Under the pieces are notes generated by a model. That model was not told the origin of the DNA and made no database searches. It was given only the letters and a program-made list of their open reading frames with translations. Both the position numbers and the translations under genes were made by a program. A stretch of DNA of 64,000 nt from CAZHGD01 sp964531735 (GTDB lineage: Bacteria > Armatimonadota > UBA10988), in assembly GCA_964531735.1 (NCBI GenBank), contig CAZHGD010000001.1, positions 1 through 64,000 of the forward strand, given 5' to 3'. Positions 36,001 to 43,930 of the stretch are shown here, in pieces (position 1 is the first letter of the stretch; every line of letters starts with the position of its first letter).

Positions 36001-36361
36001 GCACATCGAGCTGCAGCGCCAGCGTGTTCACCAAGGTGGCCTGGCTGAAGCGGGCTGACAGGTCGATCTGGCAGCCATCGGCGCGGGCCGTGACGTCGAG
36101 GGCCACGGTGACCTCGCCAACGCACTTGCCGGGCAGCTTCAGCGTGCCACGCAGCGTGCCAGGCACCTGACCCGACACGCCGGACAGCGCGTTGGCGTAG
36201 TTCCAGTCACGGTCCCAGGCCATGACGCGCAGCGTGCCGAGCGGCGCGCCGTCGGACAAGGCCAGACCGCCGTCGGGCAACGCCTTGGCCGACAGTGCCG
36301 CGTGAGCGCCGGTGGCGCAGAGGCCCCACAGCAGCGTCGCGAGCCAGGTGTTCCGCCTCAT
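33080..36361 (-). CDS. Large secreted GH5-like (clan GH-A) glycoside hydrolase
   Basis: Exported protein of 1093 aa. The ATG at 36361 follows GGAGGT and gives a signal peptide (MRRNTWLATLLWGLCATGAH). Two similar beta-rich regions precede the barrel, each containing VLVQDNRRFG or VMLQDNRRFG. The TIM barrel starts near residue 520 (GTCFSAGENFPTHEQSEKIA, FGVNIVRTHHAD). The acid/base Glu is predicted at E661 in FANEND and the nucleophile at E800 in VSEWD. The C-terminal region is beta-rich. Length and layout fit multi-domain GH5-related enzymes; the substrate is unknown. First gene of the leftward catabolic cluster; divergent from the deacetylase gene. Confidence 0.85.
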   Translation of the reverse strand: MRRNTWLATLLWGLCATGAHAALSAKALPDGGLALSDGAPLGTLRVMAWDRDWNYANALSGVSGQVPGTLRGTLKLPGKCVGEVTVALDVTARADGCQIDLSARFSQATLVNTLALQLDVPLARLQGRQIRACPRGEAVSVGADPFGTTFSAAGIAAGIAPEQVLLLTPNGRPVMLQDNRRFGAETASFRFVLASGQVKAGQRVRQLLGLQLCGAAEADARSRDLMPETNYDTSRPALLVAPEGTLTLMGPARTVLARAELAVHGRGWALRRQTEGDVPDGALTRESRTFAGHLSVPGTEPRHIEYAETVRGTAGGFAADYRLTRAEASAVNSLHLSWHLPIAPLLGRSVELVGERTQTVALPEKHGELHLARQVCREVRLWPERPDGLVIRLDPATPVLVQDNRRFGMDELEVRFELAGDMDRDLPAGEVALTLDVRLTTPPQVLLAAEMVQQRTNTDGWFAYPLPWDSCPVDVSFLNDGPAGQHGFLTCRDGRFVFADGTPARFWGTCFSAGENFPTHEQSEKIARRLARFGVNIVRTHHADADWAQPNLFAFGGKSTGNTTTFMPESLDRFDYLIACLKREGIYIYLDQLVNRQFTAADGVDVPDQLERAGKPYSNFDPQLIAVQQKFSRALLTHVNPYTKLAYKDEPAVALLEFANENDLMTQPVTLEPYRSRLEVRYRAWAAGKGYAVPPGKVSFGLREPHITEFLVAVQRDYYELMTRFMHDLGVKIPLTGSNWSINAGLLAALEPMPYTDSHAYHDHPSGNRFTNRPAIGSRSNMTAWLSFNRVTGKPFFVSEWDTPWPNEWRAELPLWLAAVASLQDWGGLTVYTYRHTAEVPCTWLSGAFETFNDPCRFGLFPAAALIYRRGDVSAARERVVVDIPRDRALGQSSPGPWHTPALELTPEVHRTEVALGGTRGVDYAKRVVTDERQVVSDTGQVRRRLGPDGYGSIDTPLTQAAYGHLAAAGELKLGDVTLRVTTPFAAVAVSSLSPTPLRSAERILVTAVARAENTGFAYTAERTGTAAKGTGPILTEPVRGTLALRSNRRTWRAVPVRADGSHGEPVPLVAANGQVTLELGRSATIYWLLEAQ

Positions 36362-36539
36362 GTCTACCTCCGCGGCCAGCCTCGACCACGAGGCCGCAGT
36401 TCGCCACGGTGGGCGGTCGGCCTCCCGGCGACGATGCCACGCGACCACGCGACCACTGGACGGGAGCGGCGGTTTCCTCTACCATCGAGCCTGCCGGACA
36501 GCGATGGGTGGGCGCGTCGCCGGGGCAGGAGCTGTGCGC

Positions 36540-37490
36540 ATGTCGTCAAGCAGCCAGTTGGCACACCCATCGGACACCGGGCTGTTGGCCTGTCTGACCA
36601 TCGACGATGTGTCGGCGGGCGACGGCGTCCGGGTGCGACGGCTCCTCGACTGGCTCGACGAACAGCAGGTCCGGGCCACGTTCTTCGTGATCCCGTTCAG
36701 CGTGGGCAACCAGGCGCCGCTGACGGAGGACCGCGAACTGGTCACGGCGCTACACGAGGCGGCCGAGGCGGGGCACGAGTTCCACCCGCACGGCTACGAC
36801 CACGAGCTGTTCGAGTGTGGTCTGCCCGACCTGATGTGCGTCCGCGACGAGCAGATGCTGGCGCGCATTGCCAGGACCTTGTCGCGCGAGGAGTTCCAGC
36901 TCCGCCACACGCACACGCGCGGCATGATCGGCGCCCGGGTCAGCCGGTCGCTCCGCATCATGCAGGCTGTGTTCGAGGGCTACCGGCCGGCCGGTTTCCG
37001 CTCGGGCTACCACGAGTTCTGTCGCGAGATGTACTTCGCGTTGGAGACCTGCCAGGTGCGCTGGAGTTCGAGTCGTACGGCCGTGCCCAGCGCCTTCGCG
37101 CCGCAGGTGACCAGCGCGGCCGACGAGGTGGTGCCGTGGGTGGGCCTGCTGCCGTACTGGGTCGGCAACATCCTGGAGATCCCGCATCTGGCCGACTACG
37201 GCAGCCACATCGCGCCGCACGAGAAACCGGCCTGGGTCGATCTGGCGCGGCGGCACCTGGCGGTGTGCGACGAAGCCAAGGCGCCATTCGTGGCGACGGC
37301 CCACCAACCGGGCCTGGCCTGCGCGGGTGACCCGGCCGAGTGGCGCCAGACCGGCTACGCGGCTTACCGCGAGGTGATTGCGGTGGCGCGCGGCGAGTAC
37401 AACGCCGAGTTCGTGACCATGGGCGAGATCGCCGAGCGGGCGCTGGCCACGCCGCACTACTGGGCCCAGCGCGACGAGTACCGCCGATAG
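36540..37490 (+). CDS. Polysaccharide-deacetylase-like (NodB-fold) protein
   Basis: Protein of 316 aa from the ATG at 36540, 8 bases after AGGAG. The start of the fold is LLACLTIDDVSAGDGVRV, with the Asp pair of the family in IDD, then ATFFVIPFSVGN. The metal-binding His motif appears as HGYDH after HEFHP. A later segment (RPAGFRSGYHEFCREMYF) matches the RxGY/RP motif 3. There is no signal peptide, so it is likely cytoplasmic. It may remove acetyl groups from sugars, but the catalytic set is not fully confirmed. The gene downstream starts 11 bp later and is likely cotranscribed. Confidence 0.78.
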   Translation: MSSSSQLAHPSDTGLLACLTIDDVSAGDGVRVRRLLDWLDEQQVRATFFVIPFSVGNQAPLTEDRELVTALHEAAEAGHEFHPHGYDHELFECGLPDLMCVRDEQMLARIARTLSREEFQLRHTHTRGMIGARVSRSLRIMQAVFEGYRPAGFRSGYHEFCREMYFALETCQVRWSSSRTAVPSAFAPQVTSAADEVVPWVGLLPYWVGNILEIPHLADYGSHIAPHEKPAWVDLARRHLAVCDEAKAPFVATAHQPGLACAGDPAEWRQTGYAAYREVIAVARGEYNAEFVTMGEIAERALATPHYWAQRDEYRR

Positions 37491-37501
37491 GAGAACCGGC
37501 C

Positions 37502-38296
37502 ATGGGCGAACTGAGCCTGGGCAAGCAGCGCCGCATGGCGCTCCTGGCCGACTACGATGGTCGCATCCAACTGCTGTCGGCCACCGGCGAAGCGGCGGTG
37601 GCGGTGGCTGCGGCTCTGTCGACGCAGGCCAGCGCGGTGCTGCTGTCGGCCGCCGACGATGTGGCCGGCGCGGTGGCGGTCATCGACCGTGGGGCGGCGT
37701 TTCTGATCGAACTCGCCGGGCCGGCCGACGGTGACGTGGCGGCGGTCGGCGAGTGGTCGGTGGCGCGCGCGGCCCGGGCCGGTGCGAGCGGCGTGGTGGT
37801 CAGGGTCGGCTGGCCGCTGGCCGCCGATGAGGACGCGGCGGTGGGCGCGGCGCTGGCCCAACTGGGCGATGAGTGCGCCAAGCACGAGTTGCCGCTGGCC
37901 ATCTGGGTCGATCCGGCCGACGCCGCCGACGTTGTGACGGCGGCGGCGCGGTGGTCCAGTGACGAGTTGCAGGCCGACCTGCTGATCCTGCCCGGTCCGT
38001 CGACTGCGGCTGACGCGCTGGGGCTGCGCGAGCAACTCGACGCGGCGGGCGGGCTGCCGTGGATCGCCGCGGGCGCGGGCGCTGCGGACGACTGGCTGGC
38101 TACACTGCCCGCGGCGGCCGCAGCCGGGGCCGCGGGCTTCTGCTGTGCCGGGGCCTCGTGGCGAGCGCTGCCCACCGAGCCCGACGAGCGTGACGCCTGG
38201 TTGGCCGACCTCGGCCTGCACCACTGGCGTTGTGCCGTGGCCCTCAGCGGTCGGGCGCGACCATGGTCGGAGCCGCGCCTGGCGGGGCAGCCCTAG
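37502..38296 (+). CDS. Putative LacD/DeoC-like TIM-barrel protein, very divergent
   Basis: Protein of 264 aa, starting at ATG 37502 after AGGAG. The N-terminus (ELSLGKQRRMALLADYDGRI) resembles that of tagatose-bisphosphate aldolase (LacD) relatives, where the same place reads LGKxRRLxxLS. The family's following DQR motif is not present. The rest is Ala-rich with beta-alpha repeats (AAFLIELAG, GASGVVVRVGW, LPLAIWVDPAD) and could be an aldolase-type barrel. No catalytic lysine can be assigned. Function unknown. Confidence 0.5.
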   Translation: MGELSLGKQRRMALLADYDGRIQLLSATGEAAVAVAAALSTQASAVLLSAADDVAGAVAVIDRGAAFLIELAGPADGDVAAVGEWSVARAARAGASGVVVRVGWPLAADEDAAVGAALAQLGDECAKHELPLAIWVDPADAADVVTAAARWSSDELQADLLILPGPSTAADALGLREQLDAAGGLPWIAAGAGAADDWLATLPAAAAAGAAGFCCAGASWRALPTEPDERDAWLADLGLHHWRCAVALSGRARPWSEPRLAGQP

Positions 38297-38314
38297 TCGC
38301 GCCCGATGGCGCAC

Positions 38315-38689
38315 TCAGACCGTCTGCTGCAAGGCCTTCCGCACGGCCGCAATCATCTGCTGGCGCGTGAACGGTTTGGCCACGGTCATCGTGGCGCCAA
38401 GCTTGTCCGCCGTGGTCAGGTAGTCCAGTGACCCGCTGAAGCCACCGCCGGAAATGGCGATGATCGGCAGGTCACGCTGATGCCGCCGCAGGCCCATGAT
38501 GGTCTCGAGCCCCTCTTTGTTCGGCATCAGGATGTCGGTGATGACCAGATCGACCGGAGCCTGCTCGGCGAGTCGCAACCCTTGATCGCCGTCTTCGGCC
38601 TCGACCACCTCGAAACCATCGTACTCCAGCATCCGCCGGAGCATCTCGCGTACCTGCTCGTCATCGTCGATGACCAACACCCGGTTCAT
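38315..38689 (-). CDS. Stand-alone response-regulator receiver protein (CheY-like)
   Basis: Single receiver domain of 124 aa with no output domain. All key residues are present: the acidic triplet D8-D10 in VIDDD, the phosphoacceptor D52 in VITDILMPN, S80 in IIAIS, and K105 in VAKPFT. The start is an ATG preceded by AAGG. No partner histidine kinase lies in the window. It acts by relay or protein binding. It is the last leftward gene before the rightward pair; 350 bp without genes lie upstream of it. Confidence 0.93.
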   Translation of the reverse strand: MNRVLVIDDDEQVREMLRRMLEYDGFEVVEAEDGDQGLRLAEQAPVDLVITDILMPNKEGLETIMGLRRHQRDLPIIAISGGGFSGSLDYLTTADKLGATMTVAKPFTRQQMIAAVRKALQQTV

Positions 38690-39039
38690 CGGTTGACCTT
38701 TCCGCTGCGATACGACCCACATCTCGCTCTCGCGCTCCAGACGCGGCTGCAGTCGCCGGCAATCCGCCCCCGCGGCCAGCGGGGAGGGCCTGCCGCGTGC
38801 TGGTGTGTCCATCGACGCTCGTGCACCAGACGTTAAGCCGTCGCCGTTACCTAAGCGGGACCTACCGTAACGCCACCACCAACGGTCCCGCCATGCCGCT
38901 ACCGCGCGCATCCCACCGGCCATTCTCTGTGCCGCGACCCCGCGTGTCAAGGGCGGCCACTAAACCCTGGCGTAGCCTTTGGTTTGGATACCCGGGTATG
39001 GTGTGTGGTTGCAGCCAACCGTGAGGTCGGACGGGCCGC
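38690..39039. other. 350-bp intergenic region between URO-D and receiver genes
   Basis: No coding capacity recognised. It contains a small hairpin (38768-38784, arms CCCCGC and GCGGGG) and a 12-bp palindrome ATACCCGGGTAT (38988-38999). It probably holds the promoter of the receiver gene, but I do not see a clear -35/-10 pair. The palindrome is a possible operator. Confidence 0.4.
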
Positions 39040-40200
39040 TCACCGCGACTCGGCTGGCGCTTGGGCGGCCGAGCCCAGATGGGGCCAGCTCTGCCAGAAG
39101 TGCCGCCGACGCTCGGGTGGCACGCGCTGCGCCAGCTCCGAGCGGGCGCAGCCCGCGGCGAGCAGCTCCTTGACCTCGGTTCCGGCCTGCCGGAACGCGG
39201 CCACGTGGCCCGCGCCGCGTTCGTTACACAGCGGCGTGCTGACCACCAGGTGGACGCTGGTGGCGCCGTCGGCGGCGGCCATGAAGACCGTCTGGGCGAT
39301 GTCGTCCGCGGACAGATGCGGCGTGTGGATCTCGCCGATGCGCCAGGTGAACGGCACGCGGCAGCCGGCCGCGATCAGGCACGGGTCGAGCCGGGCCGAG
39401 ATCGACGGGTCGTACGACGACAGCCCGATCTCCTCGAGCCAGGGCAACTGCTCGGCGCGCAGGTCCTCGACATGGGCATGGCGGGCGCCACTGGTGAGCC
39501 CGGCGAAGTACTGCTCCCAGAACGGTACCACCAGGCGGCCGAACAACCGGGCCGGCACGAAGCTGGCCAGGTCGTCGCACAGGCCGGCGGAGTGCGGGTT
39601 GATCTCCGGCGTGCCGAGCACCCGGCAATGGAAGCGATGGAACTCGAGGATGCTGTCGGTCAGTCGCTCGAGGAACACCGCCGCCAGTTCGGGGCGGTCG
39701 AGCAGGTCGCAGAAGAAGCCGATCTCGCGGACCTCGTAGGCGGTGGTCAGCGGACCTTCCCACCCATAGCCGAAGCCGACCGCCTCGCCGGGGAAGGCCG
39801 CGCGCAGCCGCTCGCGGAAGTCGAGGTAGAACGGCGCCATCCCGGCGCCGGCGAAGTCCACCGGCTGCGCCAGCCGGCGGAGACCCTCCTCGAGCGAGCC
39901 GTAGACCGGCAGCAGGTTGACCTCGCCCCCCTCAGGGAAGAGCAACTCGCAGCCGAGGCCGTTGGCGTGGCCATAGCTCACCGCCGGCGTGCTCAGCGCG
40001 GGCAGTGGCACCTCGGGGCCGAACAGCTCGCGGTGCAGCGCGCGCCCTCGCCGGTAGCAGTCGGCACAGACGCTCGGGTCCAGGTTGAACTCGCGGATCG
40101 GGGTGTCGGTCAGGGCTCGGAGCGCATCCTGCGAACTGCCGACCCACCAACCGAACCCGGCGGCCTCGCGTTGCGTGGCGTAGTTGGGACGAGTACCCAC
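39040..40200 (-). CDS. Uroporphyrinogen decarboxylase (URO-D) family protein
   Basis: Protein of 386 aa starting at GTG 40200 after GGAGAGG. The fold is recognisable from SVCADCYRRGRALHRELFGP, FGYGWEGPLTTAYEVRE, DRPELAAVFLERLTDSILEF and VSTPLC. In such environmental bacteria, URO-D family proteins are more often corrinoid methyltransferase-like than haem enzymes, and no haem genes are near. The catalytic residues of the haem enzyme are not evident. Lies 51 bp downstream of the GNAT gene of the glycosylation operon. Confidence 0.75.
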   Translation of the reverse strand: MGTRPNYATQREAAGFGWWVGSSQDALRALTDTPIREFNLDPSVCADCYRRGRALHRELFGPEVPLPALSTPAVSYGHANGLGCELLFPEGGEVNLLPVYGSLEEGLRRLAQPVDFAGAGMAPFYLDFRERLRAAFPGEAVGFGYGWEGPLTTAYEVREIGFFCDLLDRPELAAVFLERLTDSILEFHRFHCRVLGTPEINPHSAGLCDDLASFVPARLFGRLVVPFWEQYFAGLTSGARHAHVEDLRAEQLPWLEEIGLSSYDPSISARLDPCLIAAGCRVPFTWRIGEIHTPHLSADDIAQTVFMAAADGATSVHLVVSTPLCNERGAGHVAAFRQAGTEVKELLAAGCARSELAQRVPPERRRHFWQSWPHLGSAAQAPAESR

Positions 40201-40251
40201 GATGGCCTCTCCGCGGGCCGTGGTTCGCCTCCGGCGACGGGGCTCCTCTGC

Positions 40252-40818
40252 TCAGCCGGCCGCGAGCCGTTTGCCGTAGCGACGGCGGCCGAGCCCGTAC
40301 TCGCTGAACTCGGCCAGCAGCTCCAGGCCGAGATGCTCGTAGACGGCGATGGCGGCCGCGTTGTCGGCCTCGACGCTCAGTTCGTAGCCGGCGCAGCCGC
40401 GGCGCACCAACTCGGTCTCGAAGGCGCGCAGGAGGCGGCCGCCATGGCCGGCGCCGCGCAGCTCGGGCGCCAGCGCCACGAACAGCAACTCCGGGCCCGC
40501 GGCCGGACGCGTCGGCGCCAGGACCGAACGCCACAGGCCCGGCCGGCCCAGCAGCCGCAGCGCCACGCTCGGGACCAGAGACCAGGGCGACCGGCGCAAC
40601 ACGCGGCGGTAGAATTGGTCGGCCTCGGTGGTGCCGAAGACATAGCCTTGCGCCGGCTCGCCCACGACCAGGGCCACCGTCTCGGGCAGCGCCAGTGCCT
40701 GCCGGTAGAACCGAGCGGCGACGGCCGGGCCCAGGTCGTGCAGCAGACCGGCCAGGTGCGCCTGGTGCAGAGCGGCCACGGCCGCGGCGTCGGTGGCCAG
40801 CATCGGGCGCGCGGTCAC
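40252..40818 (-). CDS. GNAT family N-acetyltransferase
   Basis: Protein of 188 aa. The acetyl-CoA-binding motif A is LAPELRGAGHGGRLLRAFE, followed by the motif B-like DNAAAIAVYEHLG. It starts at GTG 40818, which overlaps the stop of the GT2 gene by 4 bp (GTGA), so translation is coupled. Likely acetylates a sugar or sugar-nucleotide intermediate of the operon, but the substrate is unknown. Confidence 0.85.
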   Translation of the reverse strand: MTARPMLATDAAAVAALHQAHLAGLLHDLGPAVAARFYRQALALPETVALVVGEPAQGYVFGTTEADQFYRRVLRRSPWSLVPSVALRLLGRPGLWRSVLAPTRPAAGPELLFVALAPELRGAGHGGRLLRAFETELVRRGCAGYELSVEADNAAAIAVYEHLGLELLAEFSEYGLGRRRYGKRLAAG

Positions 40819-41762
40819 GGTGCGTCCTCGGCCGGCTCGAACCCCACCGCGTCGCGCACCAGGTAGAGCGGGCGGCCCTTCACCTCCTCGTAGATGCGCG
40901 CGATGTACTCGCCGATGATGCCCAGGCTGATGAGTTGCAGCCCGCCGAGGAAGAGGATCAGCACGACGATGGTGGTGTAGCCCGGCACGTTGCGCGCGGG
41001 CCGGAACAGGTAGTCGAAGACGGTGGCCGCGCCCAGCAGGAAGCCGGCCGCCGAGACGGCGAAGCCGACATAGGAGGCCAGTCGTAGCGGCAGCGACGAG
41101 AAGCTGGTGATGGCGTCGACGGCGAAGCGCAGCATGCGTCCGAGGGTGTACTTGGTCTGGCCGGCCGCGCGCTCGGCGGCGTCGAACGGCACCACGGTCT
41201 GCCGGTAGCCGAGCCAGGCGATCAGGCCCCGCAGGAACCGGGCGCGCTCGGGCAGGTGGCGCAGGGCGAGGACGACCCGCCGGTCGAGCAGGCGGAAATC
41301 AGCGGCGCCGAGCGGAATCCGCGTGGCTGACGCGCGGTTGATCAGCGTGTAGAACAGCCGCGAGGTGAGCTTCTTCGACCAGCCCACGCCGGCGGTGTCT
41401 CGGCGCTCGGTGTAGACGATCTCGAAGCCTTCGCGCCAGCGGCGGACCAGTTCGGGGATCAGTTCGGGCGGGTGCTGCAGGTCGGCGTCGAGGGTGATCA
41501 CGGCGTCGCCGCCGGCATACTCCAGCCCGGCGGTGAGCGCCACCTGGTGGCCGAAGTTGCGCGCCAGCGTAAGGTACCGCACGTGACTGTCGGCCGCGGC
41601 CAACTCGCCCAGCACCTCGGCGGTGCGGTCAGTGCTGCCGTCGTTGACCACGATGAGCTCGTACGGCTCACCGAGTGGGGCCATGACGCTGGTCAGGCGC
41701 TGGTGCAGCAGCGGCAGCACCTCGGCTTCGTTGTACGCGGGGACCACCAGGCTGTAGGTCAT
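40815..41762 (-). CDS. GT2 polyprenyl-phosphate glycosyltransferase (GtrB/CsbB/DPM1-like)
   Basis: Membrane-associated glycosyltransferase of 315 aa, predicted to transfer a sugar from a nucleotide to polyprenyl phosphate. GT2 fold: SLVVPAYNEAEVLPLL, VVNDGSTDRT, metal motif DADLQ followed by HPPE, and the ARNFGHQVALTAGL segment. Two C-terminal transmembrane segments (LASYVGFAVSAAGFLLGAAT, GYTTIVVLILFLGGLQLISL) are as in CsbB and GtrB. It overlaps the YfhO-like gene by 4 bp (ATGA). In Bacillus, CsbB supplies the lipid-linked sugar used by YfhO, so this gene probably feeds one or more of the YfhO-like proteins here. Confidence 0.92.
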   Translation of the reverse strand: MTYSLVVPAYNEAEVLPLLHQRLTSVMAPLGEPYELIVVNDGSTDRTAEVLGELAAADSHVRYLTLARNFGHQVALTAGLEYAGGDAVITLDADLQHPPELIPELVRRWREGFEIVYTERRDTAGVGWSKKLTSRLFYTLINRASATRIPLGAADFRLLDRRVVLALRHLPERARFLRGLIAWLGYRQTVVPFDAAERAAGQTKYTLGRMLRFAVDAITSFSSLPLRLASYVGFAVSAAGFLLGAATVFDYLFRPARNVPGYTTIVVLILFLGGLQLISLGIIGEYIARIYEEVKGRPLYLVRDAVGFEPAEDAP

Positions 41763-43930
41763 TGCCGCCTCGCCACCCATCCGGCGCTCAGGCCGGCCAG
41801 CGCCAGCAGCGAGCCGAACAGCCCCAGGCGCAGGCTGATCGGCTCGAAGACGAAGGTCAACCGCGCGACCGGTTGGTCCACGCGCGCCGCTCGGAACAGG
41901 TCGTCGACCACCAGCGTCCGCACCCGCGCGCCGTCGGGCCGGTAAACGTGCCAGCCCGGGTACGCCGTGCCGTTGATCGCGACCACGCCGGCCGCCACCG
42001 GCGCGACCACCTCGCGGGCGCCGGTGACGGTGGTCAGCGCCGGCTGCGCCGCGCGGCCGGGCTGCCACGCTGCCGGCGCTGGTTCGCCCGGTACCGGCCA
42101 CAGACCGTCGGGACGCGCCGCCGCGTCCGGCAGGCCATACGCCGGCAGGATAAGCCGCACGCGCAGGCGGCGCAAGACCTCCAGCCGCTGCCGCGCCAGC
42201 GGCTCGCTCGACTGCACGATGCTGCGCCGCACGGCCATCAACCAGGCCGCGCGCCGGTTCGGTGACGGGCGCGGCTCGAAGTCGTCCTTCCAGCGGTTCA
42301 GCCAGCGGTCGATCTTCGCCAGGCGCAACGGCGCGAAGTTCTCGATGGAGGGTACGCCGGCCAGCACGTTGCTGCTCGGTTTGAGGAACGGCAACTCGGA
42401 GGCGTAGGGCGGCACGAACACCCGCTCGCCCGGTGCCAACTCGGCGGCCACGCGCATCGCCACGGGGTCGGGCTGGAAGACATTCGGCGCGGCCACGGGG
42501 TTGAAGGTGCGCTGGGCTGCGAACAGCTCGACCGCCAGCAGCGCGGCCAGCCCACCGAGGCGTCGCGCTGCGCGGGTGCTGCTGCTCAAGGTCAGCAGGC
42601 CGGCCAGCCAGCAGACCGCGAACCAGGCGGCGGCGAGCGCCGCCTGCCGACCCTCGGCGCTGCCCACCTTGCCGCGCAGGCGGCCCCAGTCGTAGGCCAG
42701 CCAGGCGGCCATGAGCAGCAGCACCAGGGTGGCCAGCAGCGCTGGTGCGGCCCGGCGGACCTGGCGCGCGCCGGCGGACGGGTCACGCAGCCAGCCTTCG
42801 GCGGCCAGCGCGGCCAGCGCCGCGCCGGCGAAGGTGCCGGGCATCAGCCAACGGGCCGGGATGCGGAACGACTGCATGATGGGTAGCGAGTGCAGCCAGC
42901 CGAACAGCGGCGTGGCGCGGCCCCAGGCCAGCACGAAGGTGAGCCACCAGATGGCCGCCAGGGCTCGCACCGCGGCACCCCGGTGGAGCAGCGGTGCCAG
43001 CAGCGCCAGGACCACCGCGGTCACGCCGCAGAACGCGTTCAGCTCCCAGGTCACCGTCACGTCGGCCCAGTGGAGCGGCGGTAGTGTGGGATGGCCGAAG
43101 AAGCGCGGCATGAACAGGAACAGCAGCCACAGGGGCGACAGCCCGAACTCGGTGAGCAGCGACCGGTCGAGCCCCGCACCGCGTTCGGTCTGGCCGAGCA
43201 ACTCCGCCAGCGGCAGCAGTTGCACCGCGGCCAGCGCGATGGCCAGCAGCACCGCGCCGGTCAGCCCGGCCAAGGCCCACCGGCGGCGCCGTGGCAGCGC
43301 GACCAGCCGCAGCAGGCCATAGGTGAGCGTGACCAGCACGGTGTAGGCGGCCAGTTGCGCGTGCACCGCGGTCAGCGCCAGCGCCAAGGCGACGCCCGCG
43401 GCGACGAACCCGCGCCCGCGACCGGTCTGAAGCGCCGCTTCGACGCCCCAGCAGGCCGCCGGCAGCCAGACCAGGCCGAAGGCCATGGGCAGGTAGACCA
43501 GGTGGCCGATGAACGCGCCGGAGAACATGTAGGCCAGCCCGCCGATCAACGCGGCCTGCGGGCGAGCACCATGGCACCGGGCCAGCCCGTGCAGCATCAC
43601 GCCGGCCAGGGCCGTGTGCAGCCAGACGGTCCAGCTCAGCGCCGTCGCCGTGGGCAGGACCCAGCAGAGCAGTTGCGGCGGATACCACAGGCCGCTCTGG
43701 CCTTCGGCCGGCAGCGGGTAGCCGGCCTGGATGAGCGGCGTCCACAGCGGCAACCGGCCGGCCTGCACGCTCGTGTAGCACAGGGCGCGGATCGGGTAGT
43801 ACCAGTGGTTCGTGTCGTCGAAGTAGAGCGTCGCGCCACCGCACAGGAGGGGTGCCCAGAACACGGCCGCCAGCACCGCGTAGGCAGTGACGCACCAGGT
43901 GTCGGGCGTTGGCCGCCAGCGCTCGGGCAT
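41759..43930 (-). CDS. YfhO-like polytopic membrane glycosyltransferase (1 of 3)
   Basis: Polytopic membrane protein of 723 aa resembling the YfhO family. The first outer loop has the acidic pair of GT-C enzymes (YFDDTNHWYYPIRA), followed by the conserved run PLIQAGYPLPAEGQSGLWYP. Many hydrophobic segments follow to about residue 480, then a soluble domain and a final TM segment (ISLRLGLFGSLLALAGL). The last part has YPGWHVY, as in the paralogues. Its start codon immediately follows the stop of the GT4 gene. YfhO proteins add sugars from polyprenyl phosphate to cell-surface polymers. Confidence 0.85.
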   Translation of the reverse strand: MPERWRPTPDTWCVTAYAVLAAVFWAPLLCGGATLYFDDTNHWYYPIRALCYTSVQAGRLPLWTPLIQAGYPLPAEGQSGLWYPPQLLCWVLPTATALSWTVWLHTALAGVMLHGLARCHGARPQAALIGGLAYMFSGAFIGHLVYLPMAFGLVWLPAACWGVEAALQTGRGRGFVAAGVALALALTAVHAQLAAYTVLVTLTYGLLRLVALPRRRRWALAGLTGAVLLAIALAAVQLLPLAELLGQTERGAGLDRSLLTEFGLSPLWLLFLFMPRFFGHPTLPPLHWADVTVTWELNAFCGVTAVVLALLAPLLHRGAAVRALAAIWWLTFVLAWGRATPLFGWLHSLPIMQSFRIPARWLMPGTFAGAALAALAAEGWLRDPSAGARQVRRAAPALLATLVLLLMAAWLAYDWGRLRGKVGSAEGRQAALAAAWFAVCWLAGLLTLSSSTRAARRLGGLAALLAVELFAAQRTFNPVAAPNVFQPDPVAMRVAAELAPGERVFVPPYASELPFLKPSSNVLAGVPSIENFAPLRLAKIDRWLNRWKDDFEPRPSPNRRAAWLMAVRRSIVQSSEPLARQRLEVLRRLRVRLILPAYGLPDAAARPDGLWPVPGEPAPAAWQPGRAAQPALTTVTGAREVVAPVAAGVVAINGTAYPGWHVYRPDGARVRTLVVDDLFRAARVDQPVARLTFVFEPISLRLGLFGSLLALAGLSAGWVARRQ

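Noticed and set aside
39040..40200. Haem-biosynthesis hemE
   Set aside because: Only the URO-D fold is visible; no haem gene is near and key haem-enzyme residues are not evident, so no gene symbol was given.
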